Part shown: piece after piece, positions 46,807 to 61,300 of the stretch
How the letters are laid out: every line of letters starts with the position of its first letter
Numbering within the stretch: position 1 is the first letter of the stretch
NCBI GenBank assembly: GCA_903813345.2
Contig: CAIIXF020000001.1
Location: 44,163,885 to 44,227,884 of the forward strand
Reading direction: 5' to 3'
Origin: Owenia fusiformis
Taxonomy: Eukaryota; Annelida; Polychaeta; Sabellida; Oweniidae
DNA: 64,000 nt
Translations under genes and position numbers: made by a program
The notes under the pieces: generated by a model
Databases searched by the model: none
The model's input: only the letters and a program-made list of their open reading frames with translations
What the model was told of the DNA's origin: nothing

Positions 46807-48736
46807 TATCGAATGGAAGTATTTAGAGAAATGCTTGTTTAAATTCAATTTTGCCAACAGTTTTGTCAAGTGGTTCAAAGTTTTATACAATGGTGCTGAA
46901 AGTGCGGTTATTAATAATGGTCACTTTTCAAATTTTTTCCAAATTAAGAGAGGCTGCCGCCAGGGGGACTCTCTATCTTGCTATGCATTCATTCTTGCTC
47001 TTGAACCTCTCTGTCAGCATATAAAAAATGATAAAAATGTTAAAGGGTTGAAAATTTTTGACCATGATGTTAAAATTGGCATGTATGCCGACGACACTTT
47101 CATCACCCTTGACGGTTCCGAAGCTTCACTCAGAAAATGTCTAAATACCTTTTCTCTGTTCCAACAAACATCAGGACTTAAATTAAATATCGAAAAAACC
47201 TCTGCCATTTGGTTAGGTAATAAAGCAAATTCAAATGAAAAACTCTGTCATGATCTACCCTTGAAATGGGAAAGTTCCTTTAAATTATTAGGAATCCAAT
47301 TTAATAGCGATTTGATAAATATTGAAAAAGATAATCTTGAGGTAAAATTAACTGAGATACAAACTGTAATTAGTAGATACAAAAGAAGAAATTTATCATT
47401 AATTGGGAGAATAACAGTTATTAAATCATTTGCACTGTCTAAAATTGTCCATATTATGATGAGTTTACCAAAAATATCTCTTGAATATCATAAACGATTA
47501 AAGAATCTTTTCGTAACGTATCTCTGGAACTCGGCGGTTTCAAAGGTAAGTTTCAGTCAAATCTGCCAAGATTTTAAAGATGGCGGTCTTAAAATGATAG
47601 ATCCGCAAATATTTGAACAATCTTTAAAACTGACCTGGTTACAAAAACTAACAAAAAACGGTACGTGGCTATCCGTGGCACTGAGCAGTATCGGAGTTCA
47701 ACACGCGCAAGAACTATTCTCATACGACTCTAAATCACTTCAGAAAATTGAATCAAAAATTGTTAATCCTTTCTGGAAAGGAGTTATTAATATTTTTAGA
47801 ATATATACTGTATTGAAGGAAAATGAAATTGAACAAAAATCAGATTTGAAAGCGGAGTATCTAATGAATTGCACCTGGCTAATGTATAGTAAAAACCAGA
47901 ATGTAAATGCCGCCATCAAAAATATTAAAAACAACAGTGTTCTTACTCTGAAGGACATGCTCTTTAATTCCAAACGATTCTTTACCCTGAACGAATTCAA
48001 AGAACGCTTCAATTCAAATATAAATTTTTTAGACTTCTTAAGTCTAAAAAATACAATACCAGTTAAATGGACAAAAACAATATTCGAAAACGACAAAACT
48101 CTTGACCACTATCCAAATAGCAAAAAGCATCTATTGAAATTCACAGGAAAAAATAAGATCTCCAGAACAATCTATTGGGAATTCATTAAGGATCTTGACT
48201 TTAATAAGAGTTATATTTTAAAGTGGAACGATGAACTGAATATTGATCTCAATAATCATGAATGGCATATCATAAATACTATGAACAAAGTGAGTAATTT
48301 TGAGCCAAAACTAGCATCTTTTAACTATAAAGTGCTCCACAGATTTTTGCCTACAAATAAATATCTACATATGTGCGGTCTCCAAGATTCTGCCCTTTGC
48401 AGTTTTTGCGGAAACCAAGTCGAAACTATTGGCCACCTTCTCCTTTATTGTGAATTTGCAAACAAATTGCTGAGTGATATTAAGAAATGGTTGCCAGAGG
48501 GACTGTCCGTTTTAAGTGATCCGAGAACGATCATATTGGGTCCAGTAATCATGAACGAAAAATCAATACTATTAAACACAATTTTTTGCATATATAAAAG
48601 ATATATTTATCTATGTAAATGTAAAAATGTACGACCAAATTTTGTAGGTTTTAAAAGTAATGTGCAACAATATTTTCAACTAGATGTAAAGTTGGAGAAA
48701 GGGGATAAGTGGGAAGAGATCAAACATTTATTATAA
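46807..48736 (+). CDS. LINE reverse transcriptase, N-terminally truncated
   Basis: About 640 codons without a stop. RT motifs are present: IKRGCRQGDSLS (RQGD at 46,958-46,969), the catalytic MYADDTFI (YADD at 47,084-47,095), then a LLGIQF block. The C-terminus carries a CSFCGN...TIGHLLLYC zinc-knuckle-like motif, typical of L1-type ORF2 ends. The endonuclease and the first RT blocks are missing. The frame is open upstream to an ATG at 46,745, but those residues come from the flanking target site, so this is a dead fragment of ORF2 and not a translated gene. Confidence 0.85.
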
Positions 48737-48967
48737 CATAGTGAATTTACTTGAATTTTCTAGGAGGATCTTATATATATATTACTCCGAAGAATGTACA
48801 TAAAATGTAGCAAAAATGCAACACTCTATCTACTCGTGGTGCTCTTGGCAGAAATACCAGCAATTTATTATAGAAATAATGTAGAACCTTGTTTATATTG
48901 AACATTTGTATTTATTGAATTGTAATGCTGCTAAACCTGAAATAAAAATCTATTAAAAAAAAAAAGA
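46807..48967 (+). mobile_element. 5'-truncated LINE (L1-like) with 18-bp target duplication
   Basis: AGTATTTACTGTAGATAG stands just before (46,789-46,806) and just after (48,968-48,985) the element. The right copy directly follows an A-rich tail (48,950-48,967) preceded by AATAAAAATC. This is the signature of target-primed reverse transcription. The 5' end is truncated within the reverse-transcriptase domain. The uninterrupted frame and perfect duplication indicate a recent insertion. Confidence 0.9.
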
Positions 48968-49340
48968 AGTATTTACTGTAGATAGGATTTCACTACTTAG
49001 GGACTTGAAAACACACGGCATGAGTGCATTGAACCCAATAGAGAGCTGTATAATATAAAGAAGATATCCTCAAAAGAGAGATATATTCACTAAGGTTTTC
49101 TGGACGTCAAATGTGGACATCTCTATAAATGATTGCATTTATGTGTATAACAGTAACTCTTGGTATGACAACATTTGGATGCAATGGGAATGAGAAGAGT
49201 ATCGTGACCTCCCTCCTCATCCGCATCAATGACAGTTATTGGACTATACACAGTGACAATAGTATGAAGTAAAATTACTTTGGTGATCATGAACTTTTCA
49301 TAAACTGTCTAGTAAATGTTTTCAGGTTTAATAAATTATG

Positions 49341-52300
49341 CTACAATTCTTCCTTTTCCTTCTTTACTTTACTGTCAGTTGGAGACGGGGGTTCCATGAG
49401 ATACTTTACGAAGTCAGCTTTTTGACGCCCAGCTTCATATTTTACTGCTCCCTGTCCACGATAAAAATATTTGAATGTTGGATATCCACTAACATCATAT
49501 CGTTTACATGTGTCTGAAAATAAAAAAACATATAAATAAAATTATTTGGGAAACATATACAAACATACATGTACCATATGTGTGATTGAAATGATGATAC
49601 ATAATGGGAGCATAAATAACAGAAAATATGGGAGCAACCAGCATAAGCAGGCTACATCATTTTGTGAAATATTTGCAAATGATAAATGTGCTAGAATACA
49701 TTTATCAACCATAGAATATACATTATTTAATATCACTGAGTGCTAAATAAAATACAAAATGAGATATGATTCAATAAATGATACCAGTGTGCACAGTAAT
49801 TCTTGTATGGTAATTACAATATCAAAAGAAATATATAGTATATACATATTTGCTGGTGTTGCCTAACCGCAAAATGGTAAATAGAACTATGGTAGACCAT
49901 AATATACAAAACTAAGACAAATAATTCATTGTCATCAATATCTACTACAACATTCAAATGTATCTCTAAAGCAAAGGCAATAACCGCAGTAAATCCAATA
50001 CTACTTTATTAAAACATTTTAACCTTTTAAAATGTTGAGACTTCATTTTTCTAAATCGATTGGCGCGGGGATCAAAGTCATATGTTTAATTAGCCGATTT
50101 CTTTTTTTAGACAAGTGGGAAAAGCAAATCAGAAAAGTGTGGGAGTAAGACAAATATTAGATTGTAATCAAAAGAGGGATTTTGTCTGTGATATAACATG
50201 CTGTCACTTTGATTAATGGCGATAATTTTGAATGTCATTTTCTTTAAGAAGTTTTGAAAAATTAGAAAAATAATATCATGCAAAGTGATGTATTTGTATG
50301 CATTTAAATTGCATTAATATTAGGCCTTCTACTATCAGTTAAGTACACTAAAGTAAAAGATTCTGATATTTTCCCAACTATGTCTCAAACGCCATGACAT
50401 TTTCATACTAGTAAACATTGTATCTGGAAGAATTGTGGGAATATCATTTGATTTGTTGAAGTTACTATTGCCATAGCCACAGGCTACTACAAACTGCCAA
50501 CCCCAGGCATGTTGCTACTGGGCAAACCAAGTTGAAAATTATAAAACATACATCTTCAAGGTTCATTCAAAATTCAGAAAGAAATTTTACTCCAGACAAT
50601 TTTATTGCAAATCTGATACAAAACACAAGTATGATTTACATTCTAATAAAAGCAATCAGCAAATATGAAGAAGGCATTGCTCAAACCCATTACTTCTCAA
50701 GCTAATAGTCAAGTTATTGCCATGATTGTATAAACCTGCTAATAAAGTTATCACAATTCATCGTCATGGTAACAGATGCTGACAATAATCTATTGAAACT
50801 TATCACGTATGTGTTACAATGTTTACAATAGAAGTCTGTTGTAAATCTGAATACTAATATTACTTCTCAGATTAAACATTTAAAGAGGACACTATTTGGT
50901 GGGCTCACATCTTTCAATTTCAATTCTATTCGATTCAATTTACTTTATGAGTTCTCATAATTAATTACTACATGGTGAAAATGTAACAACTTGGATTCAA
51001 AAACGGATTTCTCCAAATTCAGGCAAAAGTAGAAGCTGGGGCCAATGGCATAAATTACCTGCATAGAGCACTATAAAATGGAAATGTATATGTTCAGAAA
51101 AATGGCAGTTTTCATTTGCCGAAAAACTTGCTGATGGATGGAGGGACATGATACATGCTTCTAGATGTTGAGAGCTCCTAGACATTGATCTGATCAGAGT
51201 TTTCTTTATTATTTTCTTTATAAGTAAAGACAAGAACACAAATGTGTACAATATGTCCCCACCTATGGGTGATCCTGTCAAATGGTTATCCTAAAAATGA
51301 GTAGACAAGACTTTACCGACACAATTTGAGGACGGAGATTCCAAAATGGCCACCTTAAAATTTACCAAGAATGCCAAAAAATTAGTCAGTTCTAGATTTT
51401 CATACTAAGAACCACCCCTGAAAATTTGAAATTGATCCGTCACACAGTTAACCAGAAAACATGTACTAAGAACCACCCCTGAAAATTTGAAATTGATCCG
51501 TCATACAGTTAACCAGAAAACATGTAAACAAGACTTTACAGACAAGATTTGAGGACAGAAAATCCAAAATGGCTGCCTTGACATTTATCCAGAATGCCAA
51601 AAACTAATCTGTTCTAGATTTTCATACTAAGAATCATCCCTGAAAATTTGAAATTGATCTACCAAACAGTTCACCTGGAAATGTGTAGACAAGACTTTAC
51701 AGACGAGATTTTAGGACAGAAAATCCAAAATGGCTGCCTTGACATTTACCCAGAATGCCCAAAAACTAATCAGTTCTAGATTTTCATACTAAGAATCATC
51801 CCTGAAATTTTGAAATTGATCTACCAAACGGTTCACCTAAAAACGCGTAGACAAGACTTTACGGGCAAGATTTAAGACGGAAAATCCAAAATGGCTGCCT
51901 TGACATTTATCCAGAATGCCGTAAAAATAATCAGATCTAGATTTTCATACTGAGAATCATCCCTGAAAATTTGAAATTGATCTACCAAACGGTTCACCTG
52001 AAAATGCGTAGACAAGACTTTACAGACAAGATTTTAAGACAGAAAATCCAAAATGGCTGCCTTGACATTTACCCAGAATGCCCAAAAACTAATCAGATCT
52101 AGATTCTCATACTAAGAATCATCCCTGAAAATTTGAAATTGATCTACCAAACGGTTCACCTGAAAACGCGTAGACAAGACTTTACAGACAAGATTTTAGG
52201 ACGGAAAAATCCAAAATGGCCGACAATAAAAAAGTGATTATGAGTTTTTGCTGAAATCTTTTTACAAAATTATCACATATAACTACTGTTAACAATAACA

Positions 52301-55300
52301 TAAGCTTTTACAACAAAGTACACCTGAAATTATTTATAAAGCTACTAAAAAGTTAAAGTATGAAAACTGAAAAACACCATTCAATATGATACAAAGTATT
52401 ATCGTGCGCTAACTTTTCTTAAAACATTCAAAATGGCTGACATGACTGAGCTAACAGGTCCAAAACCTAATCAGATCTAGAATGAAGTGAGCTGAAATAG
52501 ATGTTAAAGTTTTAAAAGCAACTGTGAAGCCGTTTTTCTTAAAGTTTGCAGACAAGGATTTTAGCATTTGACTTCAAAATGGCCGACAGGAAGTAGGTAT
52601 CGAGTAAATTTTTTTTCATCCACATCTGTATGCACTCATAAGTTATCCCTGAAAATTTGAAGGTGATATCTGTAGCGGTTTTGGAGAAAACTGCCGGACG
52701 TACGGACAGACAGACGGACAGACAGACAGACGGACAGACAGACGGACGCGCCTAGGCCGACAATATGGCCCCACACTATGTGGTGGGGACATAAAAAGGA
52801 AGACATACTTATAAATGGTATTCATACTATCCAGGATAATTATAAGAAGCCTTCATTGAAATATGTTATCGGCTCTTCAATAACTTTGTATTGGGTCATA
52901 ATAGCTCTCCTGAAAAATTTTGTGCACAATGAAGGACTTTTCACTGCATGTGCTGGTTCATTTTATCTGCAAATAAGCAGCTCTTGAGTTAAAAAATAAA
53001 TTGTGTGAAAATTCTTGTAAAAACGACCTGCTTTGAGACATTCACCAAAACAGATGATGATATCCCTTGTCAGTGTACGTAGGTATGTCCAAAACAAAGA
53101 GACTGTACCGAGATTTCAGTGTAAAGAGAAATAAACACCTTTAGATCTACAAGTATGGCAAAGTACAGTACCTTTACATTTGGCATCAGTGCAGTCAACT
53201 GCTGCTAGTTTTCTACTTGCATCAGCTTTAAGTTCATCAGCAGCTAACTGGTATTCTGGTTTGGCCTTCTTGCAGTGACCACACCAAGGAGCATAGAACA
53301 TTACCAGAGTGTGCTCAGTTCCAGTGACGAACTTGTTAAATGTAGCATCTGTTAGGTGATTCACTTCACTAGGAGTGTCACTCCAGGCTGGCTCGGCTGG
53401 GGGAGGGGGTGGAGGTGCTTTAGGACTACAATAGAACAATTACATATTTAAGTAGATATACAATCAAGCAGTACAATTTTAGAATGTAACATATACAGGG
53501 TGTCAAATAAGTCCCGTCCCCCCCTCTACAGCCAAAACCAAGATATTTGGTACCAAGTGTGATATATCATTGGAAAGGTCTTCCAAAGTTACGTTGATTG
53601 GCATATATCTGACGCATGTCAATTAATCTCACAAATTATTACATTGTATCAATTGAGGTGACCATATGCCTAGAAACATGGCAATTTGGCATATTTGGCA
53701 GGATTTTAAGAATCGGGTATAAGAAAGGTCAAGGGACCAAAATATGACTAAATATGTTTATGGCAATGAATTTAACCAATTTCTGGATAGGGTTAGATGT
53801 GTAGAAAATAGAGGGGCAAGGAAAGTGCTGAAAACCATTTTGTAACAAGTGGAATGCGAAAAAGATAAACTTTTTGACGTATTTCTGAGGTCATATCCTT
53901 GTCATTTTGACGCAAAAAAGCTACTTAAAGGAGGGCACGTAAACTATAAAAGACATCATAAAAATATAGGTAAATTTCATCCAAAATACTTGAGAGTTGG
54001 TGAGTTAACATAACTTTGGATGATCTTTCCAATGGTATATCACACTAGGTACTGTCTGTTAAGGCTTTAGCTGTAGCAGGGGGGACGGGACTTATTTGAC
54101 ACCCTGTATAAAACATCCCAGAAAATGTGAAATGATTTGATGAAACAGTTTGTCTGAAAATGCATAAAATATTTTTCAGATGCTACCCGATGGTCGAAAA
54201 GTCCATTTATTTTCTGATTTGGCTGTATTCTGATGTTTTTCGCCGATATATAATAAAGGATCCGTTACTTAATGTACCTGAAGGTGCCCCCAAAGGTTTC
54301 ATTGAAAATAATATGGAAATAGTTACTTTTATCAATTATGAATACATCAAAAATGAATTTAGGTCATTTGGATTAAAACTAAGGTCATTCAGTGCATTTA
54401 AGTTTGACTACGGAAATCATTCTAAATATCATTTTAGGGGTAAATTAGTCTTCATTCATGATCATTTTAAGTATGTTGACCATTCCTCAATCGATACGTC
54501 AGAACATCATTAAGGTAGAACACAAAGGGCAACATATTGAAAACACATATCATAAAAAAAATAAAAACTTAATATATCTTTTGAAAGAATGAACCTTAAT
54601 AAATGTGTTCCCAACAATATTACCATGATCACCTCAGTTGGTATACAGTAGGCATTCAACCTAGAGGGTATATTAAAATATTAAGGTGGGACACAAAGGG
54701 CAACATACTGAAAACACAAATCATAAAATAACCACTAAAAATAATGTATCATATGATGAAATGCACCTTGTTAAATGTGTTCTGAACAATAGTACCATGA
54801 TCACCCTTATTGTGTAAACTGTAGCTTTAACCTAGATATTCAACCTAGATACTATGTCAAATCATTAAATATAATGTAGAACACAAAGAGCAACAGTTTA
54901 AAATACAAAACCTAAATTCAGCTAAATCTAGTTGCGACTTTCCGTTTCATTATGTTTTCATTTGGCATTGTCAAAGAAATTAAGACAATGATAGATGACA
55001 TAATGGTCTTAGTTTATTTCATATGAACACTTAACGAGCAATATTCATTCAAACAAATGACTAGCCGAAACATATTTTTTCGATTATCAGGCTCATTGCT
55101 TTCATATCATAATATGTTCTAATAGTATACCCCATTTTGAAAAAAAAACATATTTAAGTTACCTGTGATTTAATTGCTTTATTGCAAATGACACATGTTT
55201 TCTTTGATCTTGTTATTGAAAATTGAATACATGTCTGTTTAGAGGTTTGAACATGGTGCTCAGAATTATTGGAACCCAGGTTGGATGTCTCTGTGGCGTA

Positions 55301-58300
55301 ATATGTTGACACCATTGTTATTGTAAATGACACAGTTTGTTGGAAGGTTCAATCCAGAATGCCTTTCCAAATAAGATTGTCTATTTTTGTAGAAGGTTTT
55401 ATGTTGCACCTACCTTAAGCAATACATTCAAGGCAGAATGGATTCCTGACTATAATGGCAATTTCAATATGGCCTCCTTTTTGAAACTAAAATTTCTGCT
55501 ATACTTTCATATTGTGTATCTCTCACACTTAGGACCCTCTCTTATTTCATGTTTGAATTATAAAATAGTGTCAATACTAGACAATAAACGTAAATTCAGA
55601 GGGGGTCTGGTTTGTGGAAGTACCTCAATCTGTCAATGAATGGAAAAGGTCATTCACTGTTTACAACAACATCACAACAGGGTGTCTTTCAATACAATTG
55701 GATTACTAACTATTTATGCATGAATGGTACATGAAATGAAGCTTAGTAGATTAGGACACATTGTACTTCTTATATTGACAAGTAAAATTTAGTCTATCTA
55801 AAAAACTCAAGATTTTAATCAAGGTTCTGTGAAAATATGTCAAAATTACTCATTTGAAGAGTCAACTTGACATGTGTTAAGAATCACTGTTAAAAACACA
55901 TTTTTACCATATTTTCCACGCTATTTTTGTGATTTGTTGAAAATATACTTAAAGTCTCCGATAAATCGGGCTACGTATACCGCCGTGTTTACATTAGGGG
56001 ATTAGAAGAGTTTATTTTTTATTTAGGTATGCAAGCTACGTATATCAATATTAGGCCTTCATTCATGTACTCGTGTGCATGTAATCAGCATGCCCTTCAA
56101 TATTATGTAAACCAGGCTATTCAAGTACTGTATAATGTAAACTATTTATGTGTGTACTACATACAATACAATTCCTTGGGAAACAAAACACAAATACTTT
56201 TTATATGTTCAAAATGAGCCATTTGATTGATGCAAACACTAAATAGCTTCATAAATAACATCTACAAAGTATATCTAATAGTAATTTTCAATTTCAATGG
56301 TGAAACTTCCCTGGTTACGATTATATGGGAAATCATCTCGAGACGAAGATCGTTCGCCTTCCTGGCTTACCTCTGAATCGTGTACCTGGTAATCTCTTTA
56401 TATAGTTTAGCGAGAGCGGTGCGCCTGCGCACTTTTAAACTTTGGCGCACACTTTAATAAAGATTCATATTGCATAAAAAGAATTCTGGAATTCCATTTT
56501 ACCCTTTTCAATAATTTTCTAAGTTCTTATAGGTACACTAATGGGTACGGATCCTTTGACTGATGACTTATCTACACCTCTTTCCTTTCATCAGAGAGCT
56601 GAGTAGAATCATGTCTAATTACATTTTTTTCTGATTAATCCACTAAATTTCAAAATGGTGGATGATTCTAAAAAACCTAATAATATGACAAGTCATTATA
56701 GTTTGCAAACTTGACCATCATACTTGAGATTGTTAATTACATTTATTACATTGTGCGAAATTACAATTGTTTAGAATAGTTTATAAACTGGATTATCACA
56801 TTTGAAGTTGTTTATTTGTACTTTTGGATATTTATCACCCCTTCAAAAATTTAACTATAAAATATTTTTCATATGCTGTCCGACCATCGAAAAATCTATT
56901 TATTTTCTCATTCGGCTGTATTCTTAAGTTTTTCGCCAATATATAATAAATTTGGCCAATGACTTATCTTCACCTCCTTCCTTTCATCAGAGAGCTGAGT
57001 AGAATCATGCCCAATTGCATTTTCTTCTGATTAATGCTCTAAATTTCAAAATGGTGGATGATTCTAAAAAACCTAATAATATGACAAGTCATTATATTTT
57101 GTAAACTTGACCATCATACTTGAGATTGTTAATTACATTTATTACATTGTGCGAAATTAGAATAGTTTATAAACTGGATTATCACATTTGAGGTTGTTTA
57201 TTTATATTTTTGGATATTTATCACCCCTTCAAAAATTTGACTATAGTTCATTCATGGAATTCTGGTAAATTCTTGGAACTCTGACAGTTCAGTTCAGTTC
57301 AGTTCAGTGTCTTTATTTCCTCCACATAGGTGAAGATTTAAACATTACATATAATTACAGACAATTCACATTAACAGATTATTTACATTTGTACATATGG
57401 TTACATATAGATTTACATTTAGAGTTTTTACATTTCTGTTTGTTTGATAACTGTTTTCACCATAAGATCAATGTAATATGCACTATTCAATAGGAACTGT
57501 TCAATTGTACCATCTTGGCAATTTTGAAGTACATCAGTAGTGCTTCCTAATAACGTTTCTACAATAATATCTTCAGAAGTGTTCAATAATTGAACTGATA
57601 AATCAATAGGTAGTATATTAACAATACCATCTAAGAGTTTCTCTCTCAAATAAATAACTCGGATATGCTGGCAGTGAAGAACAAGGTGACTGACCATATC
57701 AATTGTTAACTTTTTACATGCAAGGCATTTTGTTTCTTTTTCGGTAAAAAGTAAAAGGAGTGAAAGTAACTGGCCAAATCGCCAAGTAAACATGGGATAT
57801 TTTAGACCAAGTTCCCAATAAATAATAGGCTTATATTCTATATGAACATTTGAAAAGCGTTGTAATCTTGGATTAATGTGGACAGTCTCTCGCCATGTTT
57901 TTGATTCTGTATACTGAATTTGGCCATTTACTAATAATTTCCATTTTCCTTTGTCCAAAATTCTATGTTTAAAAGTATTTCCTTCCAAATAAGTTAGGAA
58001 TTCTTGACGGATAACAGGATATGTATCTAAAATAGACATGACGTCACTTAAAAAACCCTGACTATGCAGATTATGGACATCTCGTACAATCGTGCTCGCA
58101 AGGCGAATTATAAATATTTTTTTCTGTATTAAGATGTCACTTAATCTGCATAGTCGTCCTAGAAACATTAATTTTAATTTATGTATATACGATTGCACTG
58201 AATATTGCCCCAGAGAGCTTATCACAGCTCCACTCGGTGTACGATTCACCATACCCTGAAATCTTTTTGCTATGTGACGCTGTGTAATCTCTACTGTTTC

Positions 58301-61300
58301 AATTTCATTAGGACTTAAAGAATACCATAGTTCGCATCCGTACATTGCCGTCGGCATAATGATACGATTCCATATTTTAAGACTTACTAATGGGTTAAGT
58401 CCTCCATTGTACATTCCAATGTTGCATAAAGAGTTAAAACACGCTCTAGCTTTTTTATTAGCATCTATCTGAGTTTCTTACTGCATTTGGATCCAATTTC
58501 GAATATCTGCCTACTGACTACGGAATGGGCACATTTGACTTCAAAAAATAAGTCATGAAAATACACCAAAGTAGACCAAATGATTTGATTGAGGGATTTT
58601 AACTTTTTCTAAAAATTGATCTTTTGACTGTCAGACAGAAACTGAAAAATATTTTGGTAAGACTTTTCCAGGAAAAAATCCCAAATGACTGCCTTAAAAC
58701 AACATGCCCAAAAATTGTTGATTCAAGGATTTTATACCAAAAAGCATCCAAGAAAGAAATTTAATTCTATCAAAAAAAATTGCTGAAAACCTGTAGACAA
58801 GACATTACACAAAAGATTTAGAATGGAAAATCCAAAAATAGCCACCTAAAAATTATTTATTTTCAACCCTGAAATGTCATGGAATGTACATTTAGATGAG
58901 GCAAGCTGATCGCAATATTACCAAGGGTTCAAATAAAACGGTGACCTAGCTGTAAAACATTGACCTACATGTAGATCTCTGTAAATTAATGAGATTTAAA
59001 ATATTTTTCTCAATGTAACAGTGATTTTTATGTAATGTAAATTGACTGAGATTTCAAGCATGTACCGAGATGTGAACTAATTGACTGCAAATTCAACTTA
59101 CTCTTTCATGAAGGCTACTAAGTCTTCTGTTGTTCGTCCTTTGGTATAGTCAAACTGCATTTCTCCATTTTTAAAGTATTTTACTGCAAAACAGTAACAA
59201 GAACAATATTAAAATTTTGTGTCACTATACATAACACCTTAGCGGATATCAAAATTGTCCCACTCAATTCACCTTAACAAGATCCTATCTTACTTGTTGG
59301 ATATCCTTTGATATCAAATCTTCCAGCAAGGACCCTTTCCTGCTGAGCATCAACTGTGCTCAGTTTTCCACTAATCCCTGCTGTACTGAGCTCTTGGGCT
59401 GCTTCAGCATATGCTGGTTTCATGGCTTTACAGTGACCACACCCTAAAAATGGAAAACACACATTCAATGGTTTATTTGATACAAGCAGAGTTTTGAAAG
59501 ATAAGTTTTTATTTATTTATGTATTCATTTTACTTAATTCAAATAATTCTTTGGCATGTTTAATAAATTATCTTTTTTCTGTTGTTAGGTTGTCAGTCAA
59601 AAAATGGAAAACACACATTCAATGGTTTATTTGAAACAAGCAGAGTTTTGAAAGATAAGTTTTTATTTATTTATGTATTCATTTTACTTAATTCAAATAA
59701 TTCTTTGGCATATTTAATAAATTATCTTTTTTCTGTTGTTAGGTTGTCAGTCAAAAAATGGAAAACACACATTCAATGGTTTATTTGAAACAAGCAGAGT
59801 TTTGAAAGATAAGTTTTTATTTATTTATGTATTCATTTTACTTAATTCAAATAATTCTTTGGCATATTTAATAAATTATCTTTTTTCTGTTGTTAGGTTG
59901 TCAGTCAAAAAATGGAAAGCACACATCCAATGGTTTATTTCATACAAGATAAGTTTTATTTATTTATGTATTCATTTTACACAATTCAAATAATTCTTTG
60001 GCATATTTAATAAATTATCTTTTTTCTGTTGTTAGGTTGTCAGTCAAAAAATGGAAAACACACATTCAATGGTTTATTTGAAACAAGCAGAGTTTTGAAA
60101 GATAAGTTTTTATTCATTTATGTATTCATTTTACACAATTCAAATAATGCTTTGGCATGTTTAATAAATTATCTTTTTTCTGTTGTTAGGTTGTCAGTGA
60201 GAAATGTCGTAACATGTAGGCATATGTAGAAATTATTTTGAGATTAAGATTATGTTGAAGTTTACTAAGGCTAGAAAATTGGCGTCCAAATGTCTACCAA
60301 TGTGGCAGAACATAATTTCATTAGGGGAGGGAGTAAATGATGCCTTGTACTATTTGTTTAAGTTGTTACAGGCTAAATGTTAGATTTTGGACCTTTTAAG
60401 TAGGCAGCCACCATAAATGAATGCCAGTTGGATATCATTGGGTAATTTTGTTTCTAAAAATATTAGTTTTCCTTTAGTTATGGGGAACAACAAGGGGTTG
60501 AAACTTTTGAAAACTGTTACCATTTGGACACCATATCTAAAACTATCAACATTTCAAAGTACGAGGGGTGATCAATAAGTAATGGACGCTTTTTTACACA
60601 GATGCTTTTTATAGACCAATCCCTTCGATTTTCTTACCAGTGATACATCATTCAATTATCTATCAACTCTGAAGATTTGAAGACAGAATATATAATACAG
60701 GTTGATATATCCTTATTTCTGTGAAGGAGGTACAGGTACCCCAGGACCGACATTTACGACACATATTCTGAAGCTATTTTAGCTTGTTTAACATGCAATG
60801 CAGTTGAATGCAGGCTGTACAAAACAAACCATTATGCTCATGAATTACCCCATTTTGTTTTGCCATAGTTGATTTTGAATATTTTATCATCACTATGTGG
60901 TATTCATGCCACATTCATTCCACAGGGCCCTCTAAGTAGGTTCCATAAAGTGCTACATGTATACAATTCCTCATCCTCTTAACTCAAGATTGTGAGACAA
61001 GGCTGAATCCATTCTCTGACATGGTAGCAAGATGCAGTTGCATGGGTTGTTTTATCATGTTTATTTCATCAATGTCAATAAACCTGCATCCTTTCTCTAT
61101 AGAAATAAGTAGTATAGAAATTAACAAGTCACATGTGAGCAGATCTGGACAATATGGTGCATTGGCCAAGGGCTCGATCTTGAGTTCCAGGGATATTGTT
61201 TTCTGAACATTTTGTGATCTGTGGGCAGGTGCATTGTCCATATGGAGTAGGGTGTTCCTTTCTCTCACCACCCCTTTCTTCCACAATGCTTTCTCAAATT

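Noticed and set aside
55337-55639. 100-codon frame on the plus strand in a PDI intron
   Set aside because: No motif, no splice context, and AT-driven composition. Treated as chance.
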